In this document: positions 11,801 through 22,219 of the stretch, one piece after another | How the letters are laid out: every line of letters begins with the position of its first letter | Position numbering within the stretch: position 1 is the first letter of the stretch | Source of the DNA: Guadua angustifolia | Lineage: Eukaryota; Streptophyta; Magnoliopsida; Poales; Poaceae | Direction of reading: 5' to 3' | DNA length: 64,000 nucleotides | NCBI GenBank assembly: GCA_036346375.1 | Contig: CM070512.1 | Coordinates: 44,004,466 to 44,068,465 of the forward strand | Made by a program: the position numbers and the translations under genes | Notes under the pieces: model-generated | What the model saw: only the letters and a program-made list of their open reading frames with translations | Told to the model about the DNA's origin: nothing | The model's database searches: none

Positions 11801-11946
11801 TGGTCCTCCACGTACGGCAGGCAGGTCGCCAGCCCCGTCAACGTAGGCCCGCACTCCGCCCGGTCCGCCGCGAAGTCGCCCCCAACCCCCGCCACCGCCG
11901 TCACCGCCACGACCGCCACGGCCACAAAGAAAGCTCTACAATCCAT
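8870..11946 (-). CDS. Non-specific lipid-transfer protein, GPI-anchored type (LTPG-like), three exons
   Basis: The coding exons are 11616-11946, 9921-10001 and 8870-9039, giving 193 residues. Splice sites are canonical (donors GTAAGT and GTGAGT; acceptors CCTGCAG and TCTCCAG) and phases match. Residues 1-23 form a signal peptide. Exon 1 holds the eight-cysteine fold that binds lipids in a hydrophobic tunnel: Cys 32, 42, 57, 58, 71, 73, 100 and 109, spaced C-X9-C-X14-CC-X12-CXC-X26-C-X8-C, as in LTPG proteins. Exon 2 encodes the conserved LLNLPPNSKDAQIFEQY segment. Exon 3 gives a hydrophilic spacer and a hydrophobic tail (about 171-193, with VVLFFFFSAAVPLAVHLLL) that fits a GPI-attachment signal. 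The product should sit on the outer plasma membrane or wall and help move or hold cuticular or wall lipids. Frames are intact in all exons. It is the only clear host gene in the window. GPI attachment is inferred, not proven. Confidence 0.9.
9040..9920 (-). other. Intron 2 of the lipid-transfer gene
   Basis: The 881-bp intron is bounded by GTGAGT and TCTCCAG in gene orientation. It is AT-rich and no inserted element with clear ends was found in it. Confidence 0.8.
10002..11615 (-). other. Intron 1 of the lipid-transfer gene
   Basis: The 1614-bp intron is bounded by GTAAGT and CCTGCAG in gene orientation. It contains a 37-bp tandem duplication (10812-10848 and from 10849; core TTTATAATAATAAG). 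A stretch at about 10120-10400 has weak inverted similarity at its edges (TTTCTGAATA) but no clean MITE ends. Confidence 0.8.
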
Positions 11947-12038
11947 GGTCGACGGAACTAACAGGGTGAAACGAACGAATTCACGGAGCTCGCGGGGTTT
12001 CGGTGGTGGCTTATTGCGGAGGACGACGACGTGGTGGG

Positions 12039-12046
12039 ATATATAG
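12039..12046 (-). promoter_or_regulatory. TATA box of the lipid-transfer gene
   Basis: The minus strand reads CCCCCTATATATCCC, with the box about 95 bp upstream of the ATG at 11946. That leaves room for a short 5' leader. No other TATA-like box lies closer. Confidence 0.65.
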
Positions 12047-12127
12047 GGGGACAGCCGGACAGGGATGTGAGCGTGCGTGTGACCTCCTAACTGCGCGTGG
12101 GCAGTGGAGACGTGTAGCGATATTTAT

Positions 12128-12349
12128 TACTAAGAATTTAATCCGTTATTCTTAAATATCCAGTAAATCTAAATATTTATTAGACGAATAAAAAATATCA
12201 TATTAATTTTTATATTTAAACATAAAATACATTCTATATTTATAAATAAGTTTATTAAATATATATATATACTATAGATTTGGACTGATAGAATATATTT
12301 TAGTAGGAGATATCCTACACACTGATATCTATTCGGAAGGGAGGGAGTA
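12128..12349. mobile_element. Stowaway-like MITE, decayed
   Basis: The right edge GGAAGGGAGGGAGTA is the reverse complement of the Stowaway terminal consensus TACTCCCTCC. The left edge (TACTAAGAATTTAATCCGTTATTCTTAAATAT) is a degraded match interrupted inside the consensus. The interior is very AT-rich, as is usual for this family. It lies just upstream of the lipid-transfer promoter. Confidence 0.5.
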
Positions 12350-12356
12350 AATGTTT

Positions 12357-12508
12357 GGGTAAATATTGGGTGCAAACCACCCATTTCGTAAGATTGTAAA
12401 AGTTCACCTCCTCTACATATGATAATTTTTTAAGAATTTTTTAAAATTTTTACGGATGGTTTTCATGAAGTTTTTACGGAATGGGTGGTTTGCACCAAAT
12501 ATTAGCCC
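12357..12508. mobile_element. 152-bp MITE with about 35-bp terminal inverted repeats
   Basis: The left end starts GGGTAAATATTGGGTGC and the right end, reverse-complemented, starts GGGCTAATATTTGGTGC. Both continue into CAAACCACCCATT(T/C)CGTAA. Over about 35 bp only a few positions differ. No clear target duplication is seen, so the superfamily is open. Confidence 0.75.
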
Positions 12509-12680
12509 TAATTGTTTTGTCTAAGTGGAAATATGATGGCTGACACGCATGTAATGTGTCAACGGCCGTGAGAATAATTGACAGTTATACCACCCGGATC
12601 GATTTAGGCTACTCAAACGTCACGGGATGAATCCTCACATCCTGAAAATACGTTAAAAATTAATCGAGGTGATCATAGGA

Positions 12681-12920
12681 TGTTGTAAAACGTCGTCATT
12701 TATCTACTCGAATAAACACCACGCATGCATAAATACGCGAATTAAAAATTGAGAACACACAGAATATAAGGTGAAAATCTCTCTCGCTTTATTAGATTGA
12801 TTGTTTACAATGCAGAGCACTTGATATATATAGCAGTATGAGAGAGGAGTTCAGATTCGACTACACCATGAAGAGATAGAGTCTAAACTGAATAAGATTT
12901 AGAGTTCTTATCTCATAACA
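12681..12920 (-). repeat. 3' LTR of the copia element
   Basis: The + strand reads TGTTGTAAAACGTCGTC ... ATCTCATAACA, 240 bp, equal in length to the LTR at 23199-23438 with scattered substitutions. The next bases on + (CCCCCCCTTGGTC) are the complement of a classic polypurine tract. Confidence 0.9.
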
Positions 12921-12934
12921 CCCCCCCTTGGTCA
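12921..12934 (-). promoter_or_regulatory. Polypurine tract of the copia element
   Basis: On the minus strand a run ending CCAAGGGGGGG abuts the 3' LTR, the expected plus-strand priming site. Confidence 0.75.
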
Positions 12935-13159
12935 AATACCGCGTAATGCATATGTCTCGTTAAAAACTCCACTCAAAAACCCAGTGGGAAAAAGGAGATG
13001 AAGAAAAGAGTACATTGTACTCACACTTTATGTTGCACTAGTTGTCTCATTAAAAACCTTCATGTGAGAAAGCTTCAGGAAAACTCACAAAGCGAAAAGA
13101 GTACAACTTATAACCTTCAGGGTTGTCAGGATCTTCAAAATCGCAATAAGGGTTATGGT

Positions 13160-14531
13160 TCAAGAGTTTTCTCCCCCTGAACTCTGCATCTCTCTAAGTC
13201 TTCTCATTCCAATGCCTTTAACATATCTTTGAAATGTGGATTTAGGCAAAAACTTAGTGAATAAATATGCGAGATTTTCACATGACTTAGTTTGCAAGAT
13301 TTTTATCTCATCGCTCTTCTGGAGTTCGTGAGGATAGAATAACTTAGAAGCAATATGCTTCGTGATGTTGCTCTTTACATAACCCAATTGCATTTGTGCA
13401 ACACAAGCAGAATTATCTTCATAGATAATTATGGGGTATCGGCGGTGTTAAGGCCACATGACTTCTAGATATGGCTAATCACACGTCGCAGCCAAACACA
13501 TTGACGTGAGGCTTCATACAGGGCTATAATCACTGAGTGGTTGGTAGAAGTTGCTACCAGAATCTGTTTACAAGACCACCAGGAAACGGTTGTACCACCG
13601 CAGAGAAACACAAAACCAGTTTGAGATTTGGCACTGTGGGGATCAGACAGATAGTCAACATCCGTATATCCCACCATGGTCGAGTCTTGGTTCTTCTGAA
13701 AAAACAACCCAAGATCTTGAGTACCTTGGAGATATCTGAGTACAGTGTTTATACCAGCCCAATGTCTTCTGGTTTGGGCTGAACTATATCTTGCTAGCAA
13801 ATTCACTGCGAATGCAATATCAGGCCTTGTGCAATTCGCAAGGTACATGAGTGCTCCAATGGCACTTAAATATGGAACTTCAGGTCCTAAAACTTCCTCA
13901 TTTTTCATCCTCGGTCTGAATAGGTCTTTATCCACTTCGAGGGATCTGACAATCATGAGGTCTTTATTGGAGTATCCCTTCTTCAGGAGGAACTCGCTAA
14001 GCCGGCTATACCACATTCTTCTCGACTGTTTTAGTCCGTATAGCGATCTCTGCAGTTTGACGCTATACATATTGCGATTATTAGGATTTAGAACTTTTAC
14101 TTTTTCAGGGACTTTCATATAAATGTCCAAATCCAGTGACCCATATAAATATACAGTCACCACATCCATCAACTGTATTTCTAAATTTAAGCCTGCTGCC
14201 ATTGATATTAGGTATCGGAACGTTATTCCACTCATCATAGGAGAATATGTTTCATCGTAATCGATGCCGGGTCTCTGCGTGAACCCTTGTGCTACAAGCC
14301 TCGCTTTATATCTCACCACCTCGTTGTTTTCATTTCTCTTCCGGATGAAAACCCATTTTGATCATACAGGGAACATTTTAGGAGGTGTCTAGTCAACAAG
14401 ACCGAATACTTTCCTTTTATTAAGTGAGTGCAATTTTGCCTCAATTGCTTCTTTCCATTTGACCTAATCTGAGTGCTTCTGGCACTCTGCCATGAACTTT
14501 GGTTCTGGATCCAGTTCAAGAGTTTTAGCAA
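13160..14531 (-). pseudogene. Copia reverse transcriptase-RNase H, internally deleted
   Basis: The frame 13465-14319 contains RT starts (KARLVAQGFTQRPGIDY), LYGLKQS, and then an abrupt jump from FLLKKGYSNKD to SLEVDKDLF. The palm segment with the YVDD catalytic motif is absent, so the enzyme would be inactive. Downstream come the connection and RNase H parts (YLSAIGALMYLANCTRPDIAF, RRHWAGINTVLRYL, VGYTDVDYLSD, SQTGFVFLCGGTTVSW, TSTNHSVIIALYEAS). The frame 13160-13393 continues the RNase H C-terminus (DEIKILQTKSCENLAYLFTK). A stretch of residues before 14319 continues in another frame (14313-14531). In RNase H several acidic active-site positions are replaced (for example Ser-Val for the usual Ser-Glu). 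Confidence 0.85.
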
Positions 14532-14994
14532 TTATGGAGGCAAAATAAATATCGACAATTGTAGTCTTTCTTTTATATAATTCTCCTGAATCCACATAAT
14601 TGGTGGATATTTCTTCATTCATTTCTTCCAGCTCCTCGTGATTTCCCACAACGATGGAGTCTGGGTGTTCTGACTTCCCAGCGTCAGGTTGTGCGCACAA
14701 ATGTTCACTGGGATTTTTATCTTCAGGATGACTCACTTCAGAGAGATTACCATCTTCAGGATAGCTCACTTCACAGATTTTCTCAACAACAGGTTGATCT
14801 TCTTCAACTGTCTCAGGTAGTGATCTCATTTGCTCGGTTCTCCGTTTCTGCGGATGTCTCTGCGGAACTGAATCCCGTGCACCTGGAGGCCTCTCCCTCT
14901 TTTTGTCATGAAGGGCAAGAGTGGGTTCAATAATTTTCTGGGGTATTTCCAGTCTTTCAGGTGCATTTACTGCAGGTATATGAGATTTTGTCAC
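14464..14994 (-). pseudogene. Copia pol, spacer between integrase and reverse transcriptase
   Basis: The 176-residue frame is acidic and Pro/Glu/Ser-rich (VSYPEDGNLSEVSHPEDKNP), as is usual for the linker between integrase and reverse transcriptase in copia pol. It ends in LELDPEPKFMAECQKHSD, the usual lead-in to the RT domain. No enzyme motif is expected here. It continues from the integrase fragment at higher coordinates and into the RT fragment at lower ones. Confidence 0.7.
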
Positions 14995-15494
14995 TCCCTT
15001 ATAATCAGTGAAGGTATCTGGTAGGTTATCAGCTATTTGTTGCAGACTTATTATTCTCCGAATTTCAAGTTCGGCTTCTTTAGTGAGTGGGTCTAAGGAC
15101 TGAATGCCAGTGGCATTCCAATCTATTTCTCGACATTCTTCAATGTGGTACTTATCTCCCCCTAATGCCGGAAATTGTTCTCATCAAAAATAGAATCAGC
15201 GTACTGAGCCGTGAATAGATCCCCTGTCATAGGCTCTAAATATTTAATTATTGACGTAGATTCATAACCTACATAGATCCCCAACTTTCAGTGAGGTCCC
15301 ATGGTGGTATGCTATGGTGGAGAGATTGGCACGTATATGACACAAACAAATTTTCGCATATGGGAAATACTTAGTTCTTTCCCACACATTAGCTGCAAGG
15401 GGGAAAATTCATGGTATGCAGTTGGTCTGAGTTGAATTAATGACGCATTGTGTAACACTACATGGCCCCAACAACTGGTAGGAAACCTACAATT

Positions 15495-16049
15495 CTACAA
15501 GAGTGGCCTAGCAATAACCTTTATTCTCTTAATTAATGACTCTGCAAGGCCATTTTGGGTGTGGACATAGGGTACAGAATGCTCTACATTAATGCCTAGA
15601 GTCATACAATAATCATTGAATGCTTTTGAGGTAAACTCGTCAGCATTGTCCATTCGAATGGATTTAATCCTTTCTTCTGGAAAGGAGGGTCTTAATTTAA
15701 TGATTTGGGCTATTAATTTAGCAAATGCATGGTTTCTAGTAGATAAGAGACATATATAGGACCATCTAGTAGAAGCATCTATTAGCACCATAAAATATCT
15801 GAATGGGCCCAACAGGGGTTAAATTGGTCCACAGATTTCACCTTAAATTCTTTCCAAGAAATTTAGTGATTCTTCCCTAATTTTAAGATGAGAGGGATGA
15901 ACTATCAGCTTTCCTTTAGCACATGTAGGGCACATAAAAGCTTCAGGTTTAGGAAAAGCTGTAGTTTTTATATTTTGGTTCGCGCTAATGGTTAAAAGTT
16001 GGATTTTAGTTTTTAGGAGGGGTTTTTTTGAGAATTTCTCCACCCTCAC
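15495..16049 (-). pseudogene. Copia integrase core and pre-integrase zinc finger, broken
   Basis: The fragment 15843-16049 carries the pre-integrase Cys pair (FMCPTCAKGKLIVHPSHLK). The fragment 15495-15812 carries the core: MVLIDASTRWSYICLLSTR with the first catalytic Asp, RMDNADEFTSK with the second, and NGLAESLIKRIK with the Glu. All three acidic residues are present, but stops separate the pieces. The insertion at about 15985 cuts the gene upstream of the Cys pair. Confidence 0.85.
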
Positions 16050-19000
16050 CTAATCTCTCTCTCTCCTTCCTGTCATTGTGTGGCTAGCATTGCTTGGTGG
16101 TAGCATTGAAGATTTTTTCCCCTTTTCATGTTGCTGGCGTCTTGCCCTTCCCCTGGCGATTTCTTCCCAGGCGCCTAGCTTTCCTCTTGCCGCTCCTCCC
16201 CTGGCGCTCTCCCTCCCTGCGCCTCCCCTCCAGGATAGCCGCAAGATCCAAGAAGAAGCAAGAGTGGCAGACATCCAGCAGAAGAAGCAGCGAATGGGTT
16301 GGTGCCCTCCCCGCCATAGCTCCACCAGCGCCTGCTCCCGGCCAGCCACTGGCCAGCTCCGCGACCTCTTCCCCACCAAGTGAGCTCCTCCTTCCCTTGC
16401 GGCAGCAAAATTATGCACCTCTCCCCACCTCCTTTTCCTTCATGTGTAAGGACTTGAGGTAAAAACCCTAGGTCTTTGGGGGATTCTATTTGCTTGTATG
16501 TAGGGTGTTTGTGTGAATGCCTAGCTAAGATTCATGATTTTGAGATGTTAGAGGTTGGGGAAATGGAGAGACTAGAGTGATTGAGAATTTTCTGTTCGGG
16601 CAGATTTTCATCCTCAGTTAGAGCTGTTAATTGAAAATTCCACAAGCGTTTCCTGGGGGTTTGGCTATAACGAAAGTTGTAGATAATTGAATTACCTTTC
16701 AATAGAGACTGAAATCATCAAGTTTCGTTCAGCCATTTAAAAGTTATGGCTATTTTACCGAGTGCTGTCCAATTCTTGTCGCGATTGGTTCAGTCTGTGT
16801 TCTTCTGCAGATTAGAGCATCGTAGGGGACGAATTAGACTTTTTCATTGCCTAGAAAAAGTTAGTATTTTTCGATTACATTGAGAAAATGTATTCGTTTA
16901 TGTGATTTGGAGTTGTAGAACTCAAGTTATGCTAATTTTGGTGTTTGCTGCCCAGATCGAGTTAATTTTGCGTTTGTCTGCTGTTCGTCGCAAAACTGAG
17001 AAAAATCAGTGTGTTTCCCGATCGGTTGGCTGTAGAAGAAGTTGTAGAGTTGTCTCTTGCGATCGTTTAAAGCCTGGGTTCATCCTTTTCGGAGTAGCCG
17101 TTTGGATGTTACGGCATTTTCAATGCCGGCTGTCCAGATTTGCATTTAAGTGGTTATAAGGGATGTTTTGGTTTTGATTGTAGATGTGATTATGTAGAGT
17201 TGTTTTCTTCTGTCACTTGTACCGAGTGTGTATGAATTTGAGTTGGATGAATATTGTTTTTATTTGCAGGGAAGGTTCTGTCGGGAGTGGCCTCAACCAT
17301 ATGCCACTCCATTCTTTCGTCGGTAAAGGCAAGTGCATCGATTGTTGAATTCTTGCAGTATTGATTGTTTGCCATGCTAGTTGCTATATAAGTTGATAAT
17401 GCATGACATTGCTATGTTGGCGTCGCTAGTATGTGTAGGACTTGTGAATAGCCATGAATGAGATTTATGGTTGTGGCTATGAAAGAAGGAAATGAGAGCA
17501 TATGAATGGATCTGAGTATGGAGAATGGCGTCTGCATATATGCATTCATGGAAAGTGCATCTTTGGATTGAATGCTTTGTGGGTTGTTTGTTGGACCCCG
17601 TGTAATTGCCAAATTGACACATTGCTATATCACACGTTCATAAGAGTGCTCACTACTATGATAGGTGAATGTGAATAATGAAGTTGTGAGGTTGGATTAA
17701 TAGAAATAGTTGAATTGCGATCATGATAAGATTTGGTGAGAATATGGATATGAGTGTTGAGAAGGTGATTCGAGTGTTGAGAATGACATTGGCATATGTG
17801 CATTCATGACAAGTGCATCGAGCCAGGTCGGTGAGAAAGTCATATGAGTTATATGACTAATCCGGAGTGCTCAGAGATCCTACCCCGTAGTCCCATCCAC
17901 TGGCGTGGATGGGAGCGGTGTTAAGTGTAGGACCCGCTACTGGGTAGCGGGCAAGCCCTGTTTTGGCAGGCCCCTTCCACGGGATGGTTGAGTTTGAGGG
18001 CACGCATCGACGGGTGGTGCTCGGCAATACCGGTATATGCTAAAAAAGAGGAGATGAGTCATGCATGATGCATCATATGCATGAGAATGCATCATATGCA
18101 TGAGAATGGGGAAATATGCATGAGAATGCATTATATGCATGAGAATTGTGAAATGAAATGAGCATATGAACATGCAAGCATATTTGCATCTGCATTGCAT
18201 TGACAAGGAGGAATCATGTTTAATGAGTTGGTTGTGATGTATGGATATGATATTCTGCTTTTGTATGGCATATTGCATCTGTATTGCATTTACGATCATG
18301 AATCATGTTTAATGAGTTCGTTGTGATGTATGGATATGATATTTTGCTTTTGTATGGCATATTGCATCTGTATTGCATTTACGATCATGAATCATGTTTA
18401 ATGAGTTGATTGTGATGTATGGATATGATATTCTGCTTTTGTATGGCATATTGCATCTGTATTGCATTTACGATCATGAATCATGTTTAATGAGTTGATT
18501 GTGATGTATGGATATGAGATTCTTCTTTTGTATGTTTTGTGCACTTGAGTATGAAAGCATAAATGCATTCCCTTGCATTGTGTGTTGCAACTGATAAATG
18601 GGATTGATGAGAATGGGAAGAACAGGTTGAGGATTGAGGCGTGGACTCATCCAGGAATGTTTATTGAGGCGGGGTAAGATTTAGTTATGTTTTCGAGTTG
18701 GTTGTGGTAAGTGGAGTTAGTTATCGCTTCTTTTACTGGTTGATTTCCATTTAGTAATGGCTATATTAAATTCTAGAGTAAAATTAATTCAGTTGAATTC
18801 ATTACTTTTTATTATTGTTGCACTTTGCTGAGTCTTGGACTCACGCTTGTTTGCTTCCGGTTTTAGGTGCCTTGAAGCTGCCTCGCCGGGATGGGAGTAG
18901 AGCACGTGCACGACTTCGGTCCCCAACAACCCCGTTAATTATTTCATTAATAATGGTTGTAATAAATACGATTGGAATATGTTGATCGGCGTTGCGTATA

Positions 19001-19262
19001 ATTGTCGATTGAAAATGTGATTGATTATCTAAGGACCTGTTAGAATGATATCATATAACTGCTATTGTTGTTTTGCCTGCTGAGTGGATGTCCTCTGTTC
19101 TAGAGAGGTCATGCCGAAATTTTGTAAATTTCGGTGACTTAGTTTCAAACCGGTTTAGGAGTTTAGAGATTAAATTCGTTTTCAATCTTTTCATAGAAGT
19201 GTCATTCTTTTAAATGGGTTTTTGGGTAGCATTCGCGGTGCGTTTGGCGCCGGGGTGTTACA
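15985..19262 (+). mobile_element. Long LTR-like fragment inserted in the copia pol gene
   Basis: Copia sequence stops near 15975-16000 and resumes at 19263. The inserted 3.3 kb ends GGCGCCGGGGTGTTACA, an LTR 3' terminus. Near its other side it begins with a pyrimidine-rich leader (CTCACCTAATCTCTCTCTCTCC) resembling the leader found just after the TATA box in the solo LTRs at 48899 and 58926. A U3-like part and a TG start are not seen, so this looks like an LTR lacking U3. It contains an 89-bp tandem repeat and no credible ORF. No target duplication was found. Confidence 0.5.
18178..18535 (+). repeat. 89-bp tandem repeat, four copies
   Basis: Copies begin AATCATGTTTAATGAGTT at 18212, 18301, 18390 and 18479, an exact 89-bp period, with a partial unit before the first. 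Copies differ by only a few bases. A shorter degenerate array (CATGAGAATGCATCATATG units) precedes it at about 18060-18165. Confidence 0.9.
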
Positions 19263-20220
19263 AGAATGAATGAAGTTTTTTGACCACACATTTATTACAC
19301 CCATTAAACTTAATAATGAGTAGGTATTCTGTACCATCCTCATTCTTTGTCTTCGTAAGAAAACGATTCAGACCAATGTCTTTAAAACTTAAGAGAGTGC
19401 GATTGAACTCAGGGTATAATATGGCATTCTTCTAGTGCCAACTGTGAGATTATCGCTTTTGGCGATAGTTATAATAATTTCAATTTACTTAGTGTGGTAC
19501 AATTGTCTTCTAGACAGGTTTTCTCCATTGCTATCGGATTATACATTGTTCTATATTAGAAGTATGATTTATCATTCAAACAATTGTTGCATCAGAAACA
19601 AATTGTAGAATATAGAATAAACATAGCACATTTAAACAAATATCTAGAAAATATCAATTTATTCAATTTTGAATTGATAACCGCTCAACAGAAGCGTAGA
19701 CCAAATGTTCATTCAGGAACTACGCTAAACTGATAAGGAATATGTGACATCGACTAGCAAAATAAATGAATACTTAGGAGACTAATCCAGGTCTCCATAT
19801 GTGCCGTATATGTCCTTCTGGGACCCCTCAACTTTATAATTTCAATAACCATATTATCACATTTTTCAACACTCGTGTCAACAACAGGTTGAACGGCGAA
19901 GTATGATTCAACATTGTTTACACCGGGTCTTATTGCTTTTTCCAGTGGATTTTGGGTAAAGGTCTATCACATGCTTCGGGATGCAATAGTTACATGACCA
20001 ATAGTCAATGCATTTATACCTAAAACAAAGTTATTTAGGGTTTACAGCCTTACTTCTGGAAGTCCCTAGCCCTTTACCTTTACTTTTCCACTGTGAATTG
20101 TCCTTCCCCTAATTTCCTTTATTTCATTTGGCCCTTTCTGCGACCACTGCCATTGCTAGCCTGCTAAGCATTTGCATGTACTTCGGGCACTGCAAGACTT
20201 TCCATTAGGAAGTACGTGAT
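19263..20220 (-). pseudogene. Copia gag/protease region, first segment
   Basis: In reverse the sequence reads as decayed copia gag-protease, including a zinc-knuckle-like stretch at about 19975-20035 with CIDYWSCNYC (compare CIDHWSRTC in the duplicate at 21395-21470). Many stops interrupt it. The solo LTR at 20221 interrupts the segment; its continuation is at 21070. Confidence 0.65.
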
Positions 20221-21064
20221 TGTCGGGGATTGGATAATTACCATAAAGACCATCATGCCCCGGCAGCCCATTTTTTGGCCGACCATGTTTCCCCTTGGAT
20301 GCTGTCCCCAAGGAAGACCCTCGGGCAGACCAGCCGCTGGCTCTACACCGACCATGCTCGCATGCCCGTCCCCAAGCATGGTCGCTGGGCATGTGTCTCA
20401 GCTCTCCGAGCAATGGTTGCTCGGCGTGCGGCGAAGGTCGGCCACGACCAAAGAAGAACCCCGGGCACACCCCCGAAGGTCGTGCTCGGGCCATAAAGCT
20501 AACGTGGTGGCAGTAGCGCTGGCCGTTACGCCACGATGCGGGCCCATCCCATCCACAACGTCGCGTGTTGAAAGCAGAAGAAGCAGTTGCAGCCACGCGC
20601 GGCCACGTAGAGGCGTGACATTCGGATGTGGTCGTCCAGCCCCCTATAAATACCGTCTCAATTCGCAGCTAAAAAACAAAGGGAAAGGGGGAGACAGATC
20701 AGGACAAATCCGCCAGAGGGAAGCCACCACAACGGAAACAAGACGACGACCATAGAGCACGTTTAAACTTTGTAATAGGCCAACTGAGAAACACTTTTGT
20801 AATGCTCAGGAGCGTAGTTCGCTCTGCCAGGACTTTATAAACATCAATACATCAAGAAGAGCACTGGACATAGGGCTGTTATCTCAACGGTGAGAGGCCC
20901 GAACCAGTATAAAAACCCTCCTATCAATCTTTCTGTCTTTATAGCTTGACCGTCTCATTCTCGCGGCGATCCTCGGACGCTAACCCTTCGCGTGAAAAGG
21001 GGCCTGGTTGATCCCTCATTCAACAAGTAAGCTCGGCGAGGGGCTCGTTCCCCAAGCGCCGATA
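20221..21064 (+). mobile_element. Solo LTR (844 bp) inside copia gag
   Basis: The unit starts TGTCGGGGATTGG and ends AAGCGCCGATA, giving near-perfect inverted termini TGTCGG/CCGATA. It is flanked by GTGAT on both sides (20216-20220 and 21065-21069), a 5-bp target duplication. Removing it rejoins the copia gag sequence, as the parallel segment at 21637-21720 shows. A TATA box (CTATAAATA) lies at 20644-20652. GTGAGAGGCCCGAACC near 20890 resembles the R region of the gypsy LTR at 5578, which suggests a related lineage. No internal domain is present. Confidence 0.9.
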
Positions 21065-21069
21065 GTGAT

Positions 21070-22219
21070 GATTCTTCACCAGGAGTTCATCATGTTTTTC
21101 TGCTTCTAGCAAATGCATATAATCTTGAAGTACTTCCTAGTGTACTCATTTATGTCGTCTTCCTGGGACTTATTTTTATTCTTCTGGAATTCTTTTAGTT
21201 CATCCTCAATAAGATCATCCACTTCCATGGGGGTATCACCATAACCAAGGAGGCCCTTCTTGAATTCTTCTGTGGGGGTCAGAGGCTTGATCATCATCCA
21301 ACTCCATTTTATTGTCAACAACAGGTTGAGAAGTGAAGTGCGCGTCCGCCTTATTCCCTTGATTCTTCTGGAATCTCCCAGTGGATTTCATATACAACTT
21401 TACCAAATGCTTTAGGGTGCGACATGTACGTGACCAATGATCAATACATCCACACCTATAGTATGGTTGTTTAGGATCAACAACATTATTGGTTGGTCCT
21501 TTCTTCTGGAAGTGACTCGATCCATTTTCTTTTGTTTTCTACTGGGATTTACCTTTTCCTTTATGATTTTTGTCATTCTTCCATTTATCCCCTTTCTGTT
21601 TTAGGCCCTTTCTACAGCCTCGGCTATTGCTAGCCTGCTGAGCGCTTGCATGTGCTTCAGGCAATGCATGGCTCCCACTAGGTAGGACTTGATGATTCTT
21701 CATTAGAAGTTCATCATGCTTTTCTGCTTCTAGCAGAACACATATCAGCTCAGAGTACTTCTTATACTTTGCATGACAATACTGTTGTTGCAGTATCCTC
21801 ATGTTGGGGTGGAATGTGCACAGAGTCTTGTCAATCTTTTCAGCTTATATGATCTTCTAGTCACAAAATGCTAGTTTTGTAACAATCTTGTGCATGGTAG
21901 AGTTGAACGCTGCCACTGACTTAAAATCTTGGAAGCGTAGAAAGGTCCATTCACGTTGTGCTTCTAGCAATAGAACGGATCTTTGATGGTTATATCATTC
22001 CTTCAGGGAATTTCATAGGGCCAGTGGGTCCTCCTCCATCAAATATTCGGCCTTTAGATCCGTATGGAGATGGTGCCTCACGAAATGCAAGGCTGCGCAC
22101 TTAGCAGCTTCAGGGAGAGCAGGAGCGCCAGCTTTAGGCTTGGAAATTTCGGCTCCAAGAGATCGAGCTGTCAAGTTGATCTCGGCATCCATTGCCCCAA
22201 GTGAGGTAGTTGCTGCCAT
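21070..22219 (-). pseudogene. Copia gag, with an internal direct duplication
   Basis: The gag N-terminus is at 22013-22219 (KCAALHFVRHHLHTDLKAEY, then LMEEDPLAL, typical of copia gag). The frame 21539-21802 gives the following part (MRILQQQYCHAKYKKYSEL, LLEAEKHDELLMKNHQ and a basic tail). A zinc-knuckle-like CGCIDHWSRTC lies at about 21395-21470. The segment from about 21315 to 21700 matches 19877-20220 plus 21070-21110, so about 590 bp of gag was duplicated before the solo LTR landed. Gag would build the virus-like particle that packages element RNA; here it is broken. Confidence 0.75.

Noticed and set aside
16050..16462. GC-rich frames of about 120 codons on both strands
   Set aside because: They fall in the leader-like part of an LTR fragment; low-complexity composition and no domain.
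18212..18535. Regularly spaced repeats that could suggest a CRISPR array
   Set aside because: The 89-bp units are contiguous with no unique spacers, and the context is plant retrotransposon.
20156..20755. Overlapping frames of up to 179 codons on both strands
   Set aside because: They lie inside the solo LTR at 20221-21064 and have no recognisable product.
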